A DNA stretch of 34,123 nucleotides from a bacterium (Candidatus Blackallbacteria) CG13_big_fil_rev_8_21_14_2_50_49_14 (GCA_002783405.1 PFGG01000013.1:1-34123); one strand, 5' to 3'; counted from the first letter of the stretch, positions 15,518 to 24,569 are shown. Numbers and translations are program-made. Notes: generated by a model not told the origin, from the sequence alone.

Positions 15518-16732
15518 ATGCTCAAACAAACCCAAGCCCCACTCAAATTGCTCTGGATTCATGACCGAGCCCGTGGCACCGGAGGCGCAGAACGCTATCT
15601 GATGCAGGTGGCCAGCGCCCTGCGTGAAAAGGGCATTGTTTCCAGCCTGCTCTATGGCCCCGGATACAGCGATCCCGATTTTCTTGCCGCGTTTGAATCG
15701 GCCTGGCCGGCCCTTGAATTCTCAACCCAAATTCAAAAAATTCAACCTGACCTGATCTATGTTCACCGTTTGCCCCAAGGGGTTCGCATGCAAGATCTGC
15801 TTCAATTAGAAATTCCTGTGATGCGCTTTTTTCATGATCACCAACTGCTCTGCCTGCGTGAACACAAATATACGGCGATCGGCCAAAAGACCTGTACCCG
15901 CCCCTTGGGCACACATTGTTATACCTGCCCTGGATTTGTTGTGCGTTCTGGAAGCGGAATCAGCTTGCGCAGCGTAGCGGGAATGAAACAGGAATTGGAC
16001 CTGCACAGGCATCTGGCCCAGGCCGTGGTGGCCTCTGATTACCTGGCCGATCACCTCGTGGCCAATGGCTTTGAGCGTGAAATGATCAGTGTGGTTCCCC
16101 TGTTTGCCTCTGCCCCCCAGCCTGCTCAGCCAGCCTTGGGAAAACCTGCGTTTGACCCCTGGCAATTGCTTTTTGCCGGACAGCTGGTTACCGGCAAGGG
16201 CTTGGACCTGCTTTTAAAAGCGCTGGTCAAAGTACCTCAGGCCAAACTCTGGGTCGCAGGGGAAGGCCGTCAGGCCGAAAAATACCAGCAGATCTGTGAA
16301 GCATTGGGACTGCGTTCCCGTGTTCAGTTTCTGGGCAACCAGAGTGCAGAAGCCTTGAGCCAATTGCAAAACCAAGCTGCCATGGTGGTGATTCCCAGCC
16401 GCGCACCCGAGACCTTTGCGCTGGCAGGGGTTGAAGCCATGTCCCATGGCCGAGCCGTGATTGCCAGTGATGTGGGTGGCATGCGCACCTGGTTGAACCC
16501 TGGCCAGAACGGTTTACTCTTTCCCAGCGGTGATATCCAGGCTTTGGCCGACGCGATCCGCCAATTGGGCGAAGCCCCTGAACTGACTGCAGAGATGGGA
16601 TCACAAGGGGTTCTGCTCTGGCAGGAAAAATTTCAGCTCAGCCAACATCTGCAAAAATTGGTGCCGCTGATGCACCGTCTCGTATTTGAATCCAAACAAA
16701 CCCAAAAATTCAACCTTCAGGAGGCTGCATAA
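15518..16732 (+). CDS. GT4-family glycosyltransferase
   Basis: The 404-aa protein begins with LLWIHDRARGTGGAERYLMQ, the Gly-rich acceptor loop of GT-B enzymes. The donor half starts at LLFAGQLVTGKGLDLLLKAL and includes LWVAGEGRQAEKY, VQFLGNQS and APETFALAGVEAMSHG (about 297-312), where the E-x7-E pair binds the nucleotide sugar. A Cys-containing insert (TCTRPLGTHCYTCPG, about 126-140) occurs in several GT4 enzymes of polysaccharide loci. I chose ATG 15518 because GGAGGTGA is centred 9 bases upstream; an ATG at 15503 would include that site in the gene. It opens a four-gene rightward unit. Cytoplasmic sugar transfer onto a lipid-linked precursor is inferred. Confidence 0.9.
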   Translation: MLKQTQAPLKLLWIHDRARGTGGAERYLMQVASALREKGIVSSLLYGPGYSDPDFLAAFESAWPALEFSTQIQKIQPDLIYVHRLPQGVRMQDLLQLEIPVMRFFHDHQLLCLREHKYTAIGQKTCTRPLGTHCYTCPGFVVRSGSGISLRSVAGMKQELDLHRHLAQAVVASDYLADHLVANGFEREMISVVPLFASAPQPAQPALGKPAFDPWQLLFAGQLVTGKGLDLLLKALVKVPQAKLWVAGEGRQAEKYQQICEALGLRSRVQFLGNQSAEALSQLQNQAAMVVIPSRAPETFALAGVEAMSHGRAVIASDVGGMRTWLNPGQNGLLFPSGDIQALADAIRQLGEAPELTAEMGSQGVLLWQEKFQLSQHLQKLVPLMHRLVFESKQTQKFNLQEAA

Positions 16733-16733
16733 A

Positions 16734-17954
16734 ATGATTCGCCAATGGACAGTATCTGGGAGCCCTGCGCTCGAAAAGAAAATTGACAGGATGGTCGCTG
16801 GCTTGCGGAGCAGACTGGCCCATCGCTTTGGACCTGAGGATTACCAGGCGGTGATGATTACCGGGGGCTATGGCCGTGGGGAAGGGGGGGTGGAGGTGAA
16901 AAATGGGCAGGAAACCCTTCACAATAACCTGGATTTGATCTGGGTCACTCCCCATGCTGCCAAACTTGATTTGATCCGTGAAAAACTGGAACAGGAAGCC
17001 CTTCATTTTCAGCGCAACCACGGCATTGCCCTCGATACCTTCGTGATCGATGAAGCCCATCTGCGCCGTTTGCCCTGCCTGGTCATGCTCTATGATATGC
17101 GCCATGGCCACCGCCAACTTTTGGGAAAACCTGGCTATCTGAAAGACATTCTGCGCTATGGGGTTCAGGATATTCTGCCCAGTGATGTGCGCAATTTAAT
17201 GGTCAACCGGGGCACCTTGCTCTTGATCAACCGCTGGTTGCTGAGTCTGGGCGAGCCTACCCCAGAACTGCGCAAACAAATTGTACGCCATGCTATGAAG
17301 GCCATGATCGGCATGGGCGATGCTCTGCTGTTTATGCGCGGAGAATATCACTGGAGTTATCTCGATAAAGCCCACCGCATGCAATTGGCGCTCGATATTC
17401 CCTTGAAGGTTCGCAAAGCCTATGACCAGGCCGCGCTGTTCAGATTCAAACCCGATTATCAAGCGTTTGAGAACATCGATCTCACTGCCTGGAATGAAGA
17501 CCTGATTCAGATGCTGCAAGAGAGTCACCTGAAGTTTGAAAGCTGGCGTTTGGGTATCAGTCAGAAAAGTTTTATGTGGGTGCATTACCCCAAGCAGGTG
17601 CTGCGCCACAACCTGGTCGCCGAGTGGCAGCACCGGGGTACCCGTTTACGCCGGATCAAGCATTTTCTCACCAATCAATCCTTCTCCAGCCATTTGAATG
17701 CCTTTGAAAATCTCGGTCTGCGCGCCACAGACTCAGCCAGCCTCTTGGCCTTGCTCTTTCCCGTGGTGGCCTATGAATTGACCCAGAAAAACTATATGGG
17801 GTTGGTGCGTGAACAACTTCAATCAACTTCTTTTTCCCGTCAGGAATTGCTCGAAGACTATCTGCGGACTTGGGCTACGTATATGGACCCTGCGCTGATC
17901 CAGAACATGAAGAAATGGAAAGCGGCCATGCACCTGCAGGAGGTGGCAGCATGA
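16734..17954 (+). CDS. Nucleotidyltransferase-fold protein with altered metal site
   Basis: The 406-aa protein has the opening of a pol-beta-type nucleotidyltransferase: MITGGYGRGEGGVEV (residues 41-55) followed by NNLDLIWV (64-71). In active members the second element is usually DxD; here it reads N65-L66-D67. The rest is rich in helices, with no further recognised motif. Proteins of this type occur within polysaccharide loci, but their reaction is not established to my knowledge. The ATG at 16734 follows the previous stop by one base and has AGGAGG 9 bases upstream. It ends in an ATGA overlap with the deacetylase gene, so it belongs to the same translational unit. The fold is fairly sure; the activity is unknown. 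Confidence 0.7.
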   Translation: MIRQWTVSGSPALEKKIDRMVAGLRSRLAHRFGPEDYQAVMITGGYGRGEGGVEVKNGQETLHNNLDLIWVTPHAAKLDLIREKLEQEALHFQRNHGIALDTFVIDEAHLRRLPCLVMLYDMRHGHRQLLGKPGYLKDILRYGVQDILPSDVRNLMVNRGTLLLINRWLLSLGEPTPELRKQIVRHAMKAMIGMGDALLFMRGEYHWSYLDKAHRMQLALDIPLKVRKAYDQAALFRFKPDYQAFENIDLTAWNEDLIQMLQESHLKFESWRLGISQKSFMWVHYPKQVLRHNLVAEWQHRGTRLRRIKHFLTNQSFSSHLNAFENLGLRATDSASLLALLFPVVAYELTQKNYMGLVREQLQSTSFSRQELLEDYLRTWATYMDPALIQNMKKWKAAMHLQEVAA

Positions 17955-18784
17955 TCTGTCTCAGCGCGGATATTCACCACAGCAGTTTGCGTACCGGCAA
18001 CCAGGCCCACAGTGATCTACCTGAAGTTCAAACCGCCGTGCTTTTCGCCCGTTTGCTAGCCCGTTACCAGGTTCAGGCCACTTATTTTATCAGCGGCAAG
18101 ACCTTTGCCGAAGAATGGGAGCAACTGGCCCCGATCTGTGATGAGCCCCTGATTGAAATTGGCGGACATACTTGGGATTGTTTTGAACCTCAGCTCTGGC
18201 ACCGTTTCTGGAACAAAGCCACGGGCTCTTACAATGGCCCCGCCTGGTACCAGAAACGCGATGTCGAAAAAACGGTGGCGATCATTGAAGCCAAAACCGG
18301 CAAACGGATTCGCAGCTGGCGCAACCATATGTATATGCATGGCCCCCATACTGAAAAAGTTTTGGCCAGCTGCGGCATTCAGATCTGTTCTGATGGGGTC
18401 AAGCGCCGTGCCGTTGCGCCTGAACAGCATGCCTCGGGTATATTAAACTTTCCACTCAATATTATTCCCGATCATGAACATCTCTACCATGCCGAACGGA
18501 CCCCGGAGTGGGTGGCGCAATGGGTCAAACGCTACGATTGGTCTGACGATTTTGGTTCTGAATCCTATGATATTGAAACCTGGACCGAGATGGTACTGGC
18601 GCAGTTAAAGGCCAATGAAGCCCGTGGGATTGTCTCCAACCTGATTCTTCACCCGATTACCATGTATCTCTGCGATGGTTTTCGCAGTGCAGAACGGATT
18701 TTGCAATATATTGCGACCCGTTCGCAGGTTCAGATGGGCTCCTTGGCTGAGCTGCATTCCGCTCCAGAAAGTTGGGTGGCCTGA
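17951..18784 (+). CDS. NodB-type polysaccharide deacetylase-like protein
   Basis: The 277-aa protein has a divergent NodB fold. ICLSADIHH (D7) stands for the usual TFDDG motif, QATYFISGK for the second strand, EIGGHTWDCF (about 70-79) for the H(S/T)xxH metal motif, RIRSWRNHMYMHGP for the Arg motif, and LILHPITMYLC (about 231-241) for the final Leu-His-Pro motif. In the family such residues hold a metal and remove acetyl groups from N-acetylhexosamines. No signal peptide is seen, so it would act in the cytoplasm on precursors, unlike most exported members. It overlaps the previous gene by ATGA, with GGAGGTGG as ribosome site. The substrate is unknown. Confidence 0.8.
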   Translation: MICLSADIHHSSLRTGNQAHSDLPEVQTAVLFARLLARYQVQATYFISGKTFAEEWEQLAPICDEPLIEIGGHTWDCFEPQLWHRFWNKATGSYNGPAWYQKRDVEKTVAIIEAKTGKRIRSWRNHMYMHGPHTEKVLASCGIQICSDGVKRRAVAPEQHASGILNFPLNIIPDHEHLYHAERTPEWVAQWVKRYDWSDDFGSESYDIETWTEMVLAQLKANEARGIVSNLILHPITMYLCDGFRSAERILQYIATRSQVQMGSLAELHSAPESWVA

Positions 18785-18786
18785 AC

Positions 18787-19713
18787 ATGAACACAAGCTC
18801 TCAATCTCACCCCCGTCTGAGCATTATTATCCGCTCTAAAAACAGTGCCGAAACCCTGGCTGAAGTGCTCAAAGCCTTGGCTGCTCAAACAGTTCAGGAT
18901 TTTGAACTGATTGTTGCTGATTCGGGCTCTCAGGACCAAACCCTGGAGTGGTTGGCAGCCTACCCCCATCAATTATTAAAAATTCAAGCCCAGGACTATT
19001 TCCCCGGCAAAGTGCTCAATCAGGCTGCCAGTATGGCCCGCGGTGAGATATTGGTCTTTTTGAACAGTGATGTGGTGATGCTCGATCAAGATACGCTGGC
19101 GGAACTGCTTGCTCCCTTTGCCAACCCCGAGGTCAAAGCCAGTTTTGCCCGCCAGGTTGCCCGCCCCGAAGCCGATGCCTGGGTCCGGCGTGATTATCTC
19201 AAGGCTTTTCCAAGTCAGGGATCAGCCCCTGATTGGATGCGCTATTCACTGCCCTTGGCTGCCATGCGCCGCAGTGCCTGGGTACACATGCCATTTTATA
19301 CCTGGGCTTGGGGTTCAGAGGATACCGAATGGGGCCAGGGGGCCCAAGCCAAAGGCTGGCAGGTGGTTTATACGCCCCAAGCCCGCGTGATGCACTCTCA
19401 CAACTATACCCTGCGTCAACTGGCCGGTCGCCGTTTCATCGAAGGCGAAGCCGATGCCTGGATGCAGCAGGCAGCTTATCCCCTGTATAAGCTGCCTCTG
19501 CGTATTCTCGCAGACGGCTTGCGCGATCTGAACGCTGCCTTTAAGACAGGCTCTCTTACTGAACTGGCGCTGGCGCTGCCCCGCCGCGCTGTTTTTCACT
19601 GGGCCCATCTGCAGGGATGGAAACATGGCTGGCAAAGACTGAAAGCCGGTAGCCAGGAGTCCAGCAAGGGCCAGCAGTTCGTGCTGGAACGTCATCCTGC
19701 CGTGCTTCGATAA
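18787..19713 (+). CDS. GT2-family glycosyltransferase
   Basis: The 308-aa protein starts like a GT-A enzyme: LSIIIRSKNSAETLAEVLKA, FELIVADSGSQDQTLEW, then GEILVFLNSDVVML with the DxD-type NSD at about 92-94. FYTWAWGSEDTEWG fits the 'ED' catalytic region of rhamnosyl- and galactosyltransferase-like GT2 enzymes, followed by MHSHNYTLRQLAGRRFIEGEA. I chose the ATG at 18787, two bases after the deacetylase stop; a TTG at 18772 lies inside that gene. It is the last gene of the first rightward unit. No terminator is seen before the next element copy at 19741. Confidence 0.9.
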   Translation: MNTSSQSHPRLSIIIRSKNSAETLAEVLKALAAQTVQDFELIVADSGSQDQTLEWLAAYPHQLLKIQAQDYFPGKVLNQAASMARGEILVFLNSDVVMLDQDTLAELLAPFANPEVKASFARQVARPEADAWVRRDYLKAFPSQGSAPDWMRYSLPLAAMRRSAWVHMPFYTWAWGSEDTEWGQGAQAKGWQVVYTPQARVMHSHNYTLRQLAGRRFIEGEADAWMQQAAYPLYKLPLRILADGLRDLNAAFKTGSLTELALALPRRAVFHWAHLQGWKHGWQRLKAGSQESSKGQQFVLERHPAVLR

Positions 19714-19740
19714 GCGCCAGGTCTGGGGCACTCCCACCCG

Positions 19741-19784
19741 ATTCAGAATTTTCTGACAGCAAACCGGGGATTTGCCTGAATGGC
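19741..19784 (+). promoter_or_regulatory. Bipartite regulon element, copy D
   Basis: ATTCAGAATTTTCTGACA (19741-19758), 17 bases, CTGAATGGC (19776-19784). The palindrome core is TCAGAA-TT-TTCTGA. The downstream box is weaker than in other copies. It lies 62 bp upstream of the acyltransferase start. Confidence 0.6.
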
Positions 19785-19846
19785 CCCCACACAGTTTGGG
19801 CCTATGCTGGAGATATCAAGATGAAATATTCCAGCAGGAGGAACCG

Positions 19847-20398
19847 ATGCTGAAAGAACTCCAGGCAGATTTGTGTAAGTTTTATGACCAGTGGCCCTTT
19901 CAAATGCGTCTGTACAAAGGGCTGCTCCACCCCCGTTTTGCGCCGGTGCTGCTGTTTCGATTGGCCAGTGCATTTTATGCCCTGCGTTTGGGAGTCTTGT
20001 CGAAATTTTTTGCGCTGGCCAATCAGATTGTTTTCGGCTGCGATATTGCCCGTGGTGCGAAAATTGGGGGCGGTTTGTTTTTGCCCCATCCCAATGGAGT
20101 GGTGATTGGTGCCCATGTGAAAATTGGCAGGAACTGTATTATTCACCAGGGCGTCACCCTCGGTGCGCGGGGCGAAGAACATGAACTCGCCAATCCGATC
20201 ATCGGCGATCAGGTTGAAATTGCCACAGGTGCTAAGATTTTGGGCGGCGTTCATTTGGATGACTATGCCCGGATCGGAGCCAATGCCGTGGTGCTCAAAG
20301 ATGTTCCCGCTTATGCTGTGGCCGTGGGTATTCCGGCCCGAATCGTGCGTCAGCGCGCCGATGCCCAAGAACTGCTGGCAACCCCCTCGGCCGCTTGA
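19847..20398 (+). CDS. CysE/EpsC-type hexapeptide acyltransferase
   Basis: The 183-aa protein has an N-terminal helical part (about 1-60) and a left-handed beta-helix (about 65-165): FGCDIARGAKIGGGLFLPHP, GVVIGAHVKIGRNCIIHQGV, GDQVEIATGAKILGGVHLDD, ARIGANAVVLKDVPAYAVAV and GIPARIV. This is the pattern of serine O-acetyltransferases and the related EpsC proteins of polysaccharide loci; the short N-terminus argues for the latter kind. It may acetylate a sugar of the polymer. The ATG at 19847 has AGGAGGAA upstream, unlike an in-frame TTG at 19772 that would overlap element D. The Wzy-like gene follows after 3 bases. Confidence 0.85.
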   Translation: MLKELQADLCKFYDQWPFQMRLYKGLLHPRFAPVLLFRLASAFYALRLGVLSKFFALANQIVFGCDIARGAKIGGGLFLPHPNGVVIGAHVKIGRNCIIHQGVTLGARGEEHELANPIIGDQVEIATGAKILGGVHLDDYARIGANAVVLKDVPAYAVAVGIPARIVRQRADAQELLATPSAA

Positions 20399-20401
20399 CC
20401 G

Positions 20402-21811
20402 ATGTTCAAATATTTGGTCTTTTCAATTGCTTTGGTCTTTCTGCCACCGGTTCTGGCAATGGCCTTAAATCATTCGCTCCGCTTGCGCAGCGCGATCATT
20501 CCCCTGCTGGTTTTTTTGACCGTGAAAACCCAGGATATCAACTTCATTTCCATGGAGACCTATAGGGGGACCGCCAAAGGCTTTGAAGTGTCGCTGATTG
20601 ACCTGCTGGTTTTGGGCTGTCTGGGCTATTTGCTGATGCGCAGGCGGCAAATCAAGCTGACCCTGTGGCCCCCGGGCAGTACGCTCTATGCGCTGTTTTT
20701 CTGCTTTTCGGCGCTCTCGGTTGTGAATGCGGCCAGCCCCCTGTTGGTGGCCTTTGAACTGTTTAAAATGCTGCGCATGTATCTGCTTTTTTGGGTTTTC
20801 AGCCATTGGCTGCAGGAACCCCAGCAAATTAAATGGTTTTTGCGCTCCGTTGCGATCGTGATGCTGTATATCTTTTACGAAATGCTCAACCAAAAGTACC
20901 GCATGGGCATGTGGCAGGCACGGGGGCCCTTTCCCCACCAAAACTCGCTGGTGATGTATGTCAATTTATTCAATTGCATGCTCTTTGCCTATGTGCTCAA
21001 CCAAAAGCGCGCAAAAGCAATGGTCAGCTTATTTTGGCTGGGTTTGCTGGCCGTTGGCATGCTCTGTACCGTCTTTACCTTTTCACGCGGCGGCATGATG
21101 TTTCTGGCCCTGGGCCTGGCGTTGGTCTTTGCCTTTTCGTATACCCCCCGACAAATCAGCCTGCGTAAAACGGTGGTTTTGACCCTGGCTCTGTTGGCCG
21201 GCAGTGGCATTGCCTGGAAAGCCAGTGATTCAATCAAAGAGCGCTTTGACACCGCCCCAGAAGAATCGGTAGAGGTGCGGCAGGTCCTGGCGATTGCCGC
21301 CCTGCGCATGGTGGTCGACAAGCCCCTGGGGGTGGGCTTGAACAATTGGGGCATCAAGATCAACCCCCCTTACCCTTACGGCGACCATATTCCCCGCAAA
21401 GAAAGCAATGACCCCGAAGATGAAGAAGAAAAAGGGGGCTTGGTGGAGACCGTCTACCTGATGACGGCTGCCGAGTGTGGTTGGCATACGCTTGCCCTCT
21501 ACCTGGCCTTGATCTGGAGTTTTTGCCTGCGTGCCTACCGCTTGTATTTTAAAAGCTCCGACCCGCTGATCAAGTCCCTCAGTCTGGGCTTGGCTGTGGG
21601 CATGACTTCGATTTATCTGCAATCCTGCTTTGAATGGGTTTTGAAGCAATCGAATAATTTTTATCAGCTGATGTTGGTTTTTGGCCTGGTTCTTGCCCTG
21701 GAACGCTTTCATAAGAGTCTCAGTACCGCAAAGCGCAGGCCTGTCAGAAAAGTCTCACAGCAGAAGCCCCAGCCTTCTGATAGGTCGAAAATCCTGGCTC
21801 AGGTACGCTAA
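20402..21811 (+). CDS. Wzy/WaaL-like O-antigen polymerase or ligase
   Basis: This 469-aa membrane protein has about ten to twelve hydrophobic segments and the features of the O-antigen ligase/polymerase superfamily: a large extracytoplasmic loop with a conserved 'KPLGVGLNNW' turn (about 306-315), preceded by the segment 'VFTFSRGGMMFLALGLALVF' and followed by a highly charged stretch (DPEDEEEKGG). Since the locus also has a flippase and a co-polymerase, a Wzy polymerase role is most likely; a ligase cannot be excluded. The basic C-terminal tail (RRPVRKVSQQKPQPSDRSKI) is encoded by the DNA that carries element copy E, which may explain its low-complexity look. Confidence 0.8.
   Translation: MFKYLVFSIALVFLPPVLAMALNHSLRLRSAIIPLLVFLTVKTQDINFISMETYRGTAKGFEVSLIDLLVLGCLGYLLMRRRQIKLTLWPPGSTLYALFFCFSALSVVNAASPLLVAFELFKMLRMYLLFWVFSHWLQEPQQIKWFLRSVAIVMLYIFYEMLNQKYRMGMWQARGPFPHQNSLVMYVNLFNCMLFAYVLNQKRAKAMVSLFWLGLLAVGMLCTVFTFSRGGMMFLALGLALVFAFSYTPRQISLRKTVVLTLALLAGSGIAWKASDSIKERFDTAPEESVEVRQVLAIAALRMVVDKPLGVGLNNWGIKINPPYPYGDHIPRKESNDPEDEEEKGGLVETVYLMTAAECGWHTLALYLALIWSFCLRAYRLYFKSSDPLIKSLSLGLAVGMTSIYLQSCFEWVLKQSNNFYQLMLVFGLVLALERFHKSLSTAKRRPVRKVSQQKPQPSDRSKILAQVR
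21742..21785 (+). promoter_or_regulatory. Bipartite regulon element, copy E, inside the upstream coding sequence
   Basis: TGTCAGAAAAGTCTCACA (21742-21759), 17 bases, CTGATAGGT (21777-21785), 45 bp upstream of the GT4 start at 21831, the same distance as copy B. It lies wholly within the last 70 bp of the Wzy-like gene. Confidence 0.65.
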
Positions 21812-21830
21812 AGACACGAGGTGAAAAATT

Positions 21831-22991
21831 ATGCGTATTTTAGTCATCAGCAATTATTATCCACCCCTGAGTGTCGGGGGCTACGAAATCGCCTGTGCCC
21901 AGACTGTTGACTGGCTGCGTGCCCGCGGCCATGAAGTGCGGGTTCTGACCAGCAATTGGCGGGCAGACGAAGTGCCTGAAGAAAACCATGTTTTGCGTGT
22001 CTTTGAAAGGATCGATTATCAAAAAGGGGGGTATCAGCAGAAATGGCAGACTGAGCAGTTCAATTATCTCAGAACGCGTCAGGAACTGAATGATTATGCC
22101 CCAGATCTGGTCTATTTCTGGAGCCAGCGTTTGATCTCCCTGGGGCCCGTCTATGCCGTGCAACGCATGAAGTTTCCCCGGGTTTTTGAAATCGGAGACT
22201 TTTGGCCGGATTCCTATCTGAAACCCGGTTGGAAACCCAAACTGAAACGCGAAATCAAACGCTTTCTGCCCGGACTTTTGGGCGATAAATGGAGGCTCGA
22301 TCCTGTGATTTCTGTCGCCCAGTGGATGGTGCCCGAACTGCGCAGTAAATATGGCAGCCAAGACATTCAAGTGGTGCCCAATGGCTTGCCCATCCCCAAG
22401 CAGCGCAACACGCTTCATTTCAATCAGCCCCTGAAGGCTCTCTTTGTCGGGCGTCTCGATCCTGAAAAGGGACTGCATCTTGCGCTGGAAGCACTCGCGC
22501 TCTTAAACGCAAAAGGCCTGATCCTGCCCCTGACCGTGGCTGGCCAGGGAGACCCTGAGTATTCTGCCTTTTGCCGCAAAAGGGTATCAGAGCTGGCGCT
22601 TGATGATCTGGTCAGGTTTGTAGGCTGGCAAAAGGACACCGACGCCCTCTATGCTGAGCACCAGATTTTGCTCATGCCGACCACCATGCGTGAACCCTTC
22701 GGTTTGGTGATTGTCGAAGCCATGATGCGTGGCCTGGTGGTCTTTGCCTCAAATGCCTACGGCCCAGCAGAAATTATCCAAGATCGCAAATCTGGATTTT
22801 TATTTCAACCGGGAGACAGCCGTCAGCTTGCAAATCTGCTGCAAGAACAGTTCGCGAACCCTATGAATCTGGCGACCATCAGCCAGCGGGCCCGTGTTTA
22901 TGCCCAAGATACCTTCGCTTTGGATCGGGTCAAAACCCAAGTCGAAGCCATTCTGTTCGAAAAGGGAGGCCGCGCATGGAAAGCAGCTTAA
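21831..22991 (+). CDS. GT4-family glycosyltransferase
   Basis: The 386-aa enzyme has the GT-B plan: ISNYYPPLSVGGYEIACAQT at the N-terminus (Gly-Gly acceptor loop), VPNGLPIP at the domain junction, ALFVGRLDPEKGLHLALEAL at the start of the donor half, VAGQGDPEYSAF, and REPFGLVIVEAMMRG (about 286-300) with the E-x7-E pair. The usual GT4 length is about 370-400. GAGGTGAAAAATT precedes the ATG. It overlaps the flippase gene by 16 bases, so the two are translationally coupled. Donor and acceptor are unknown. Confidence 0.9.
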   Translation: MRILVISNYYPPLSVGGYEIACAQTVDWLRARGHEVRVLTSNWRADEVPEENHVLRVFERIDYQKGGYQQKWQTEQFNYLRTRQELNDYAPDLVYFWSQRLISLGPVYAVQRMKFPRVFEIGDFWPDSYLKPGWKPKLKREIKRFLPGLLGDKWRLDPVISVAQWMVPELRSKYGSQDIQVVPNGLPIPKQRNTLHFNQPLKALFVGRLDPEKGLHLALEALALLNAKGLILPLTVAGQGDPEYSAFCRKRVSELALDDLVRFVGWQKDTDALYAEHQILLMPTTMREPFGLVIVEAMMRGLVVFASNAYGPAEIIQDRKSGFLFQPGDSRQLANLLQEQFANPMNLATISQRARVYAQDTFALDRVKTQVEAILFEKGGRAWKAA

Positions 22992-24523
22992 ACAGCAAAC
23001 AGGCTCAAACCTGGCGCAAAAGCACGCTCAGCAATTATCTGCTGCTCTTTTTACGCATGGCGAGTGTTCTGATTCTGACCCGTGGCCTGTTTCTGAACCT
23101 CAGCGCAGAAGATTATGGTTTTTGGGCTTTGCTCTGGTCGATGTTTGGGTATACACTTTTGCTGGATTTTGGATTTGGAACCGCGGTTCAAAAATGGACA
23201 AGTCAGACCCGTGTCAATGGAGATTGGGGCCGCTATGGTTCACTGCTCTCTTCTTTGCTGGCTTGTTATGGCCTGATGGGGGGCTTGATTGCCCTCAGTT
23301 CCCTGCCAATTGCCTATTATCTTCCCCAATGGTTTCATTTCAGTGCAGATCCCAGACCCTTTCAACTGATTTTTATCCTCTTTGGCGTGGGCAGTGGTTT
23401 GATCTTTCCCACGGGACTGGCTGCTGAAATTTTGCGGGGTTTGGAACAGATCCCCCTGCGCAACCGGATTCAAGCCTGGACTTTGCTGGCCCAGACCCTG
23501 GGAAGCCTTTTGCTGGTGCAGTTTTACCCTGATCTTTTCAGTTTGACCTTCTGGACGCTTTTGACTACTTTCATCAGCAATCTGCTCATGTTGCGGGGAG
23601 CGCTTCGGGTTTTGCCCGAGAATTTTAAACTGGGAAAACCCAGCCGCAAGCTTTTGCGGGAAGTCGCCAGTTTCAGTGTCTATGCCTGGTTGATTACCTT
23701 GACCAATCTGGTGATTTTTCGCAGCGATCAGCTGATCATTGGGGCCAGCATCGGCGTCGGGGCGATAGCGGGGTATCAGATTGCCAACCGGCTGGCCGAT
23801 CTGTTTCGCCAGCTCACGACCCAGGTGCATGATTATCTTGGCCCCCTGGCGGCTCGGGCCTATAGCCAGGGGCAAAAAGAACTCTTGAACCTCACCTTGC
23901 TGAATACCAGCCGTTGGGTCAGTCTTTTGGCGGTATTGATGGGCTTGCCCCTGGCCTGGTTTTTACCTGAGCTGCTCAGTCTGTGGCTCAAACTCGACAG
24001 CCCCGAGGTGCGTTTCTCGGCTTGGATTCTCTTGGCTTCGATGTTTGTTCAAGTCAGTCTGAGAAGCACCGGTACCCAGGTGCTGCTGATGTGCCAGCGC
24101 GAAAAGACCTTGATGTGGGGGGCCTTGGCGGAAGCCGTGCTCAATCTGAGCGTGAGTTTATTGCTGGCCCCCCGCATTGGGATTCTGGGGGTGGCCCTGG
24201 GCACCCTTTTGCCCAATCTGGTTTTGGCCCTGAGCTTTAATCTGCCCCTGGCCAGCCGCGCCAGTGGCGTGAGTTTCGCCAGATTTTTTCGCCAAACCAG
24301 TGCTTCTGCCTGGTTGGCGGGCGGAATTTCAGCCCTGCTGTTTTGGCCCCTCTCGGCTCTGATGGGCAGCTGGCCCGCCCTGCTGCGTCTCTTGGGGGGA
24401 GGCTTTCTCTGCGGCATGATCACGCTTGTAGTTCTGCTCGGCGTGGGGCTGACCCGCGAGGAACAGAAAACACTGCTGAGCAAGTTGCGCTTGCAAAAGC
24501 GGGGGATTCTGGCTTCGGTTTAG
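22976..24523 (+). CDS. wzx: Wzx-type polysaccharide flippase (MOP superfamily)
   Basis: This 515-aa protein has some twelve to fourteen hydrophobic helices. Landmarks of Wzx-like transporters are the N-terminal SNYLLLFLRMASVLILTRGL, then FGFGTAVQKW after the second helix, the mid-protein FRSDQLIIGASIGVGAIAGY, and LMCQREKTLMWGALAEAVLN in the C-terminal half. In the family these proteins translocate undecaprenyl-linked repeat units across the inner membrane. The ATG overlaps the end of the GT4 gene and has AAGGGAGG upstream. A strong terminator follows at 24570, ending the rightward block. Confidence 0.9.
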   Translation: MESSLNSKQAQTWRKSTLSNYLLLFLRMASVLILTRGLFLNLSAEDYGFWALLWSMFGYTLLLDFGFGTAVQKWTSQTRVNGDWGRYGSLLSSLLACYGLMGGLIALSSLPIAYYLPQWFHFSADPRPFQLIFILFGVGSGLIFPTGLAAEILRGLEQIPLRNRIQAWTLLAQTLGSLLLVQFYPDLFSLTFWTLLTTFISNLLMLRGALRVLPENFKLGKPSRKLLREVASFSVYAWLITLTNLVIFRSDQLIIGASIGVGAIAGYQIANRLADLFRQLTTQVHDYLGPLAARAYSQGQKELLNLTLLNTSRWVSLLAVLMGLPLAWFLPELLSLWLKLDSPEVRFSAWILLASMFVQVSLRSTGTQVLLMCQREKTLMWGALAEAVLNLSVSLLLAPRIGILGVALGTLLPNLVLALSFNLPLASRASGVSFARFFRQTSASAWLAGGISALLFWPLSALMGSWPALLRLLGGGFLCGMITLVVLLGVGLTREEQKTLLSKLRLQKRGILASV

Positions 24524-24569
24524 GTGACGCAGACGCATTTGACGTTTTCTACTTCCAGGTCCTTTTTTC

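Noticed and set aside
16686-16733. A start 48 bases upstream for the nucleotidyltransferase-fold gene
   Set aside because: It would overlap the end of the GT4 gene; ATG 16734 has AGGAGG at the proper distance and directly follows the GT4 stop.
21840-22478. A 212-codon open frame on the - strand
   Set aside because: It is antisense to the GT4 gene at 21831-22991 and follows from that gene's codon bias.
23240-23875. A 211-codon open frame on the - strand
   Set aside because: It is antisense to the flippase gene; the Gln/Gly-rich translation is typical of a complement of membrane-protein codons.
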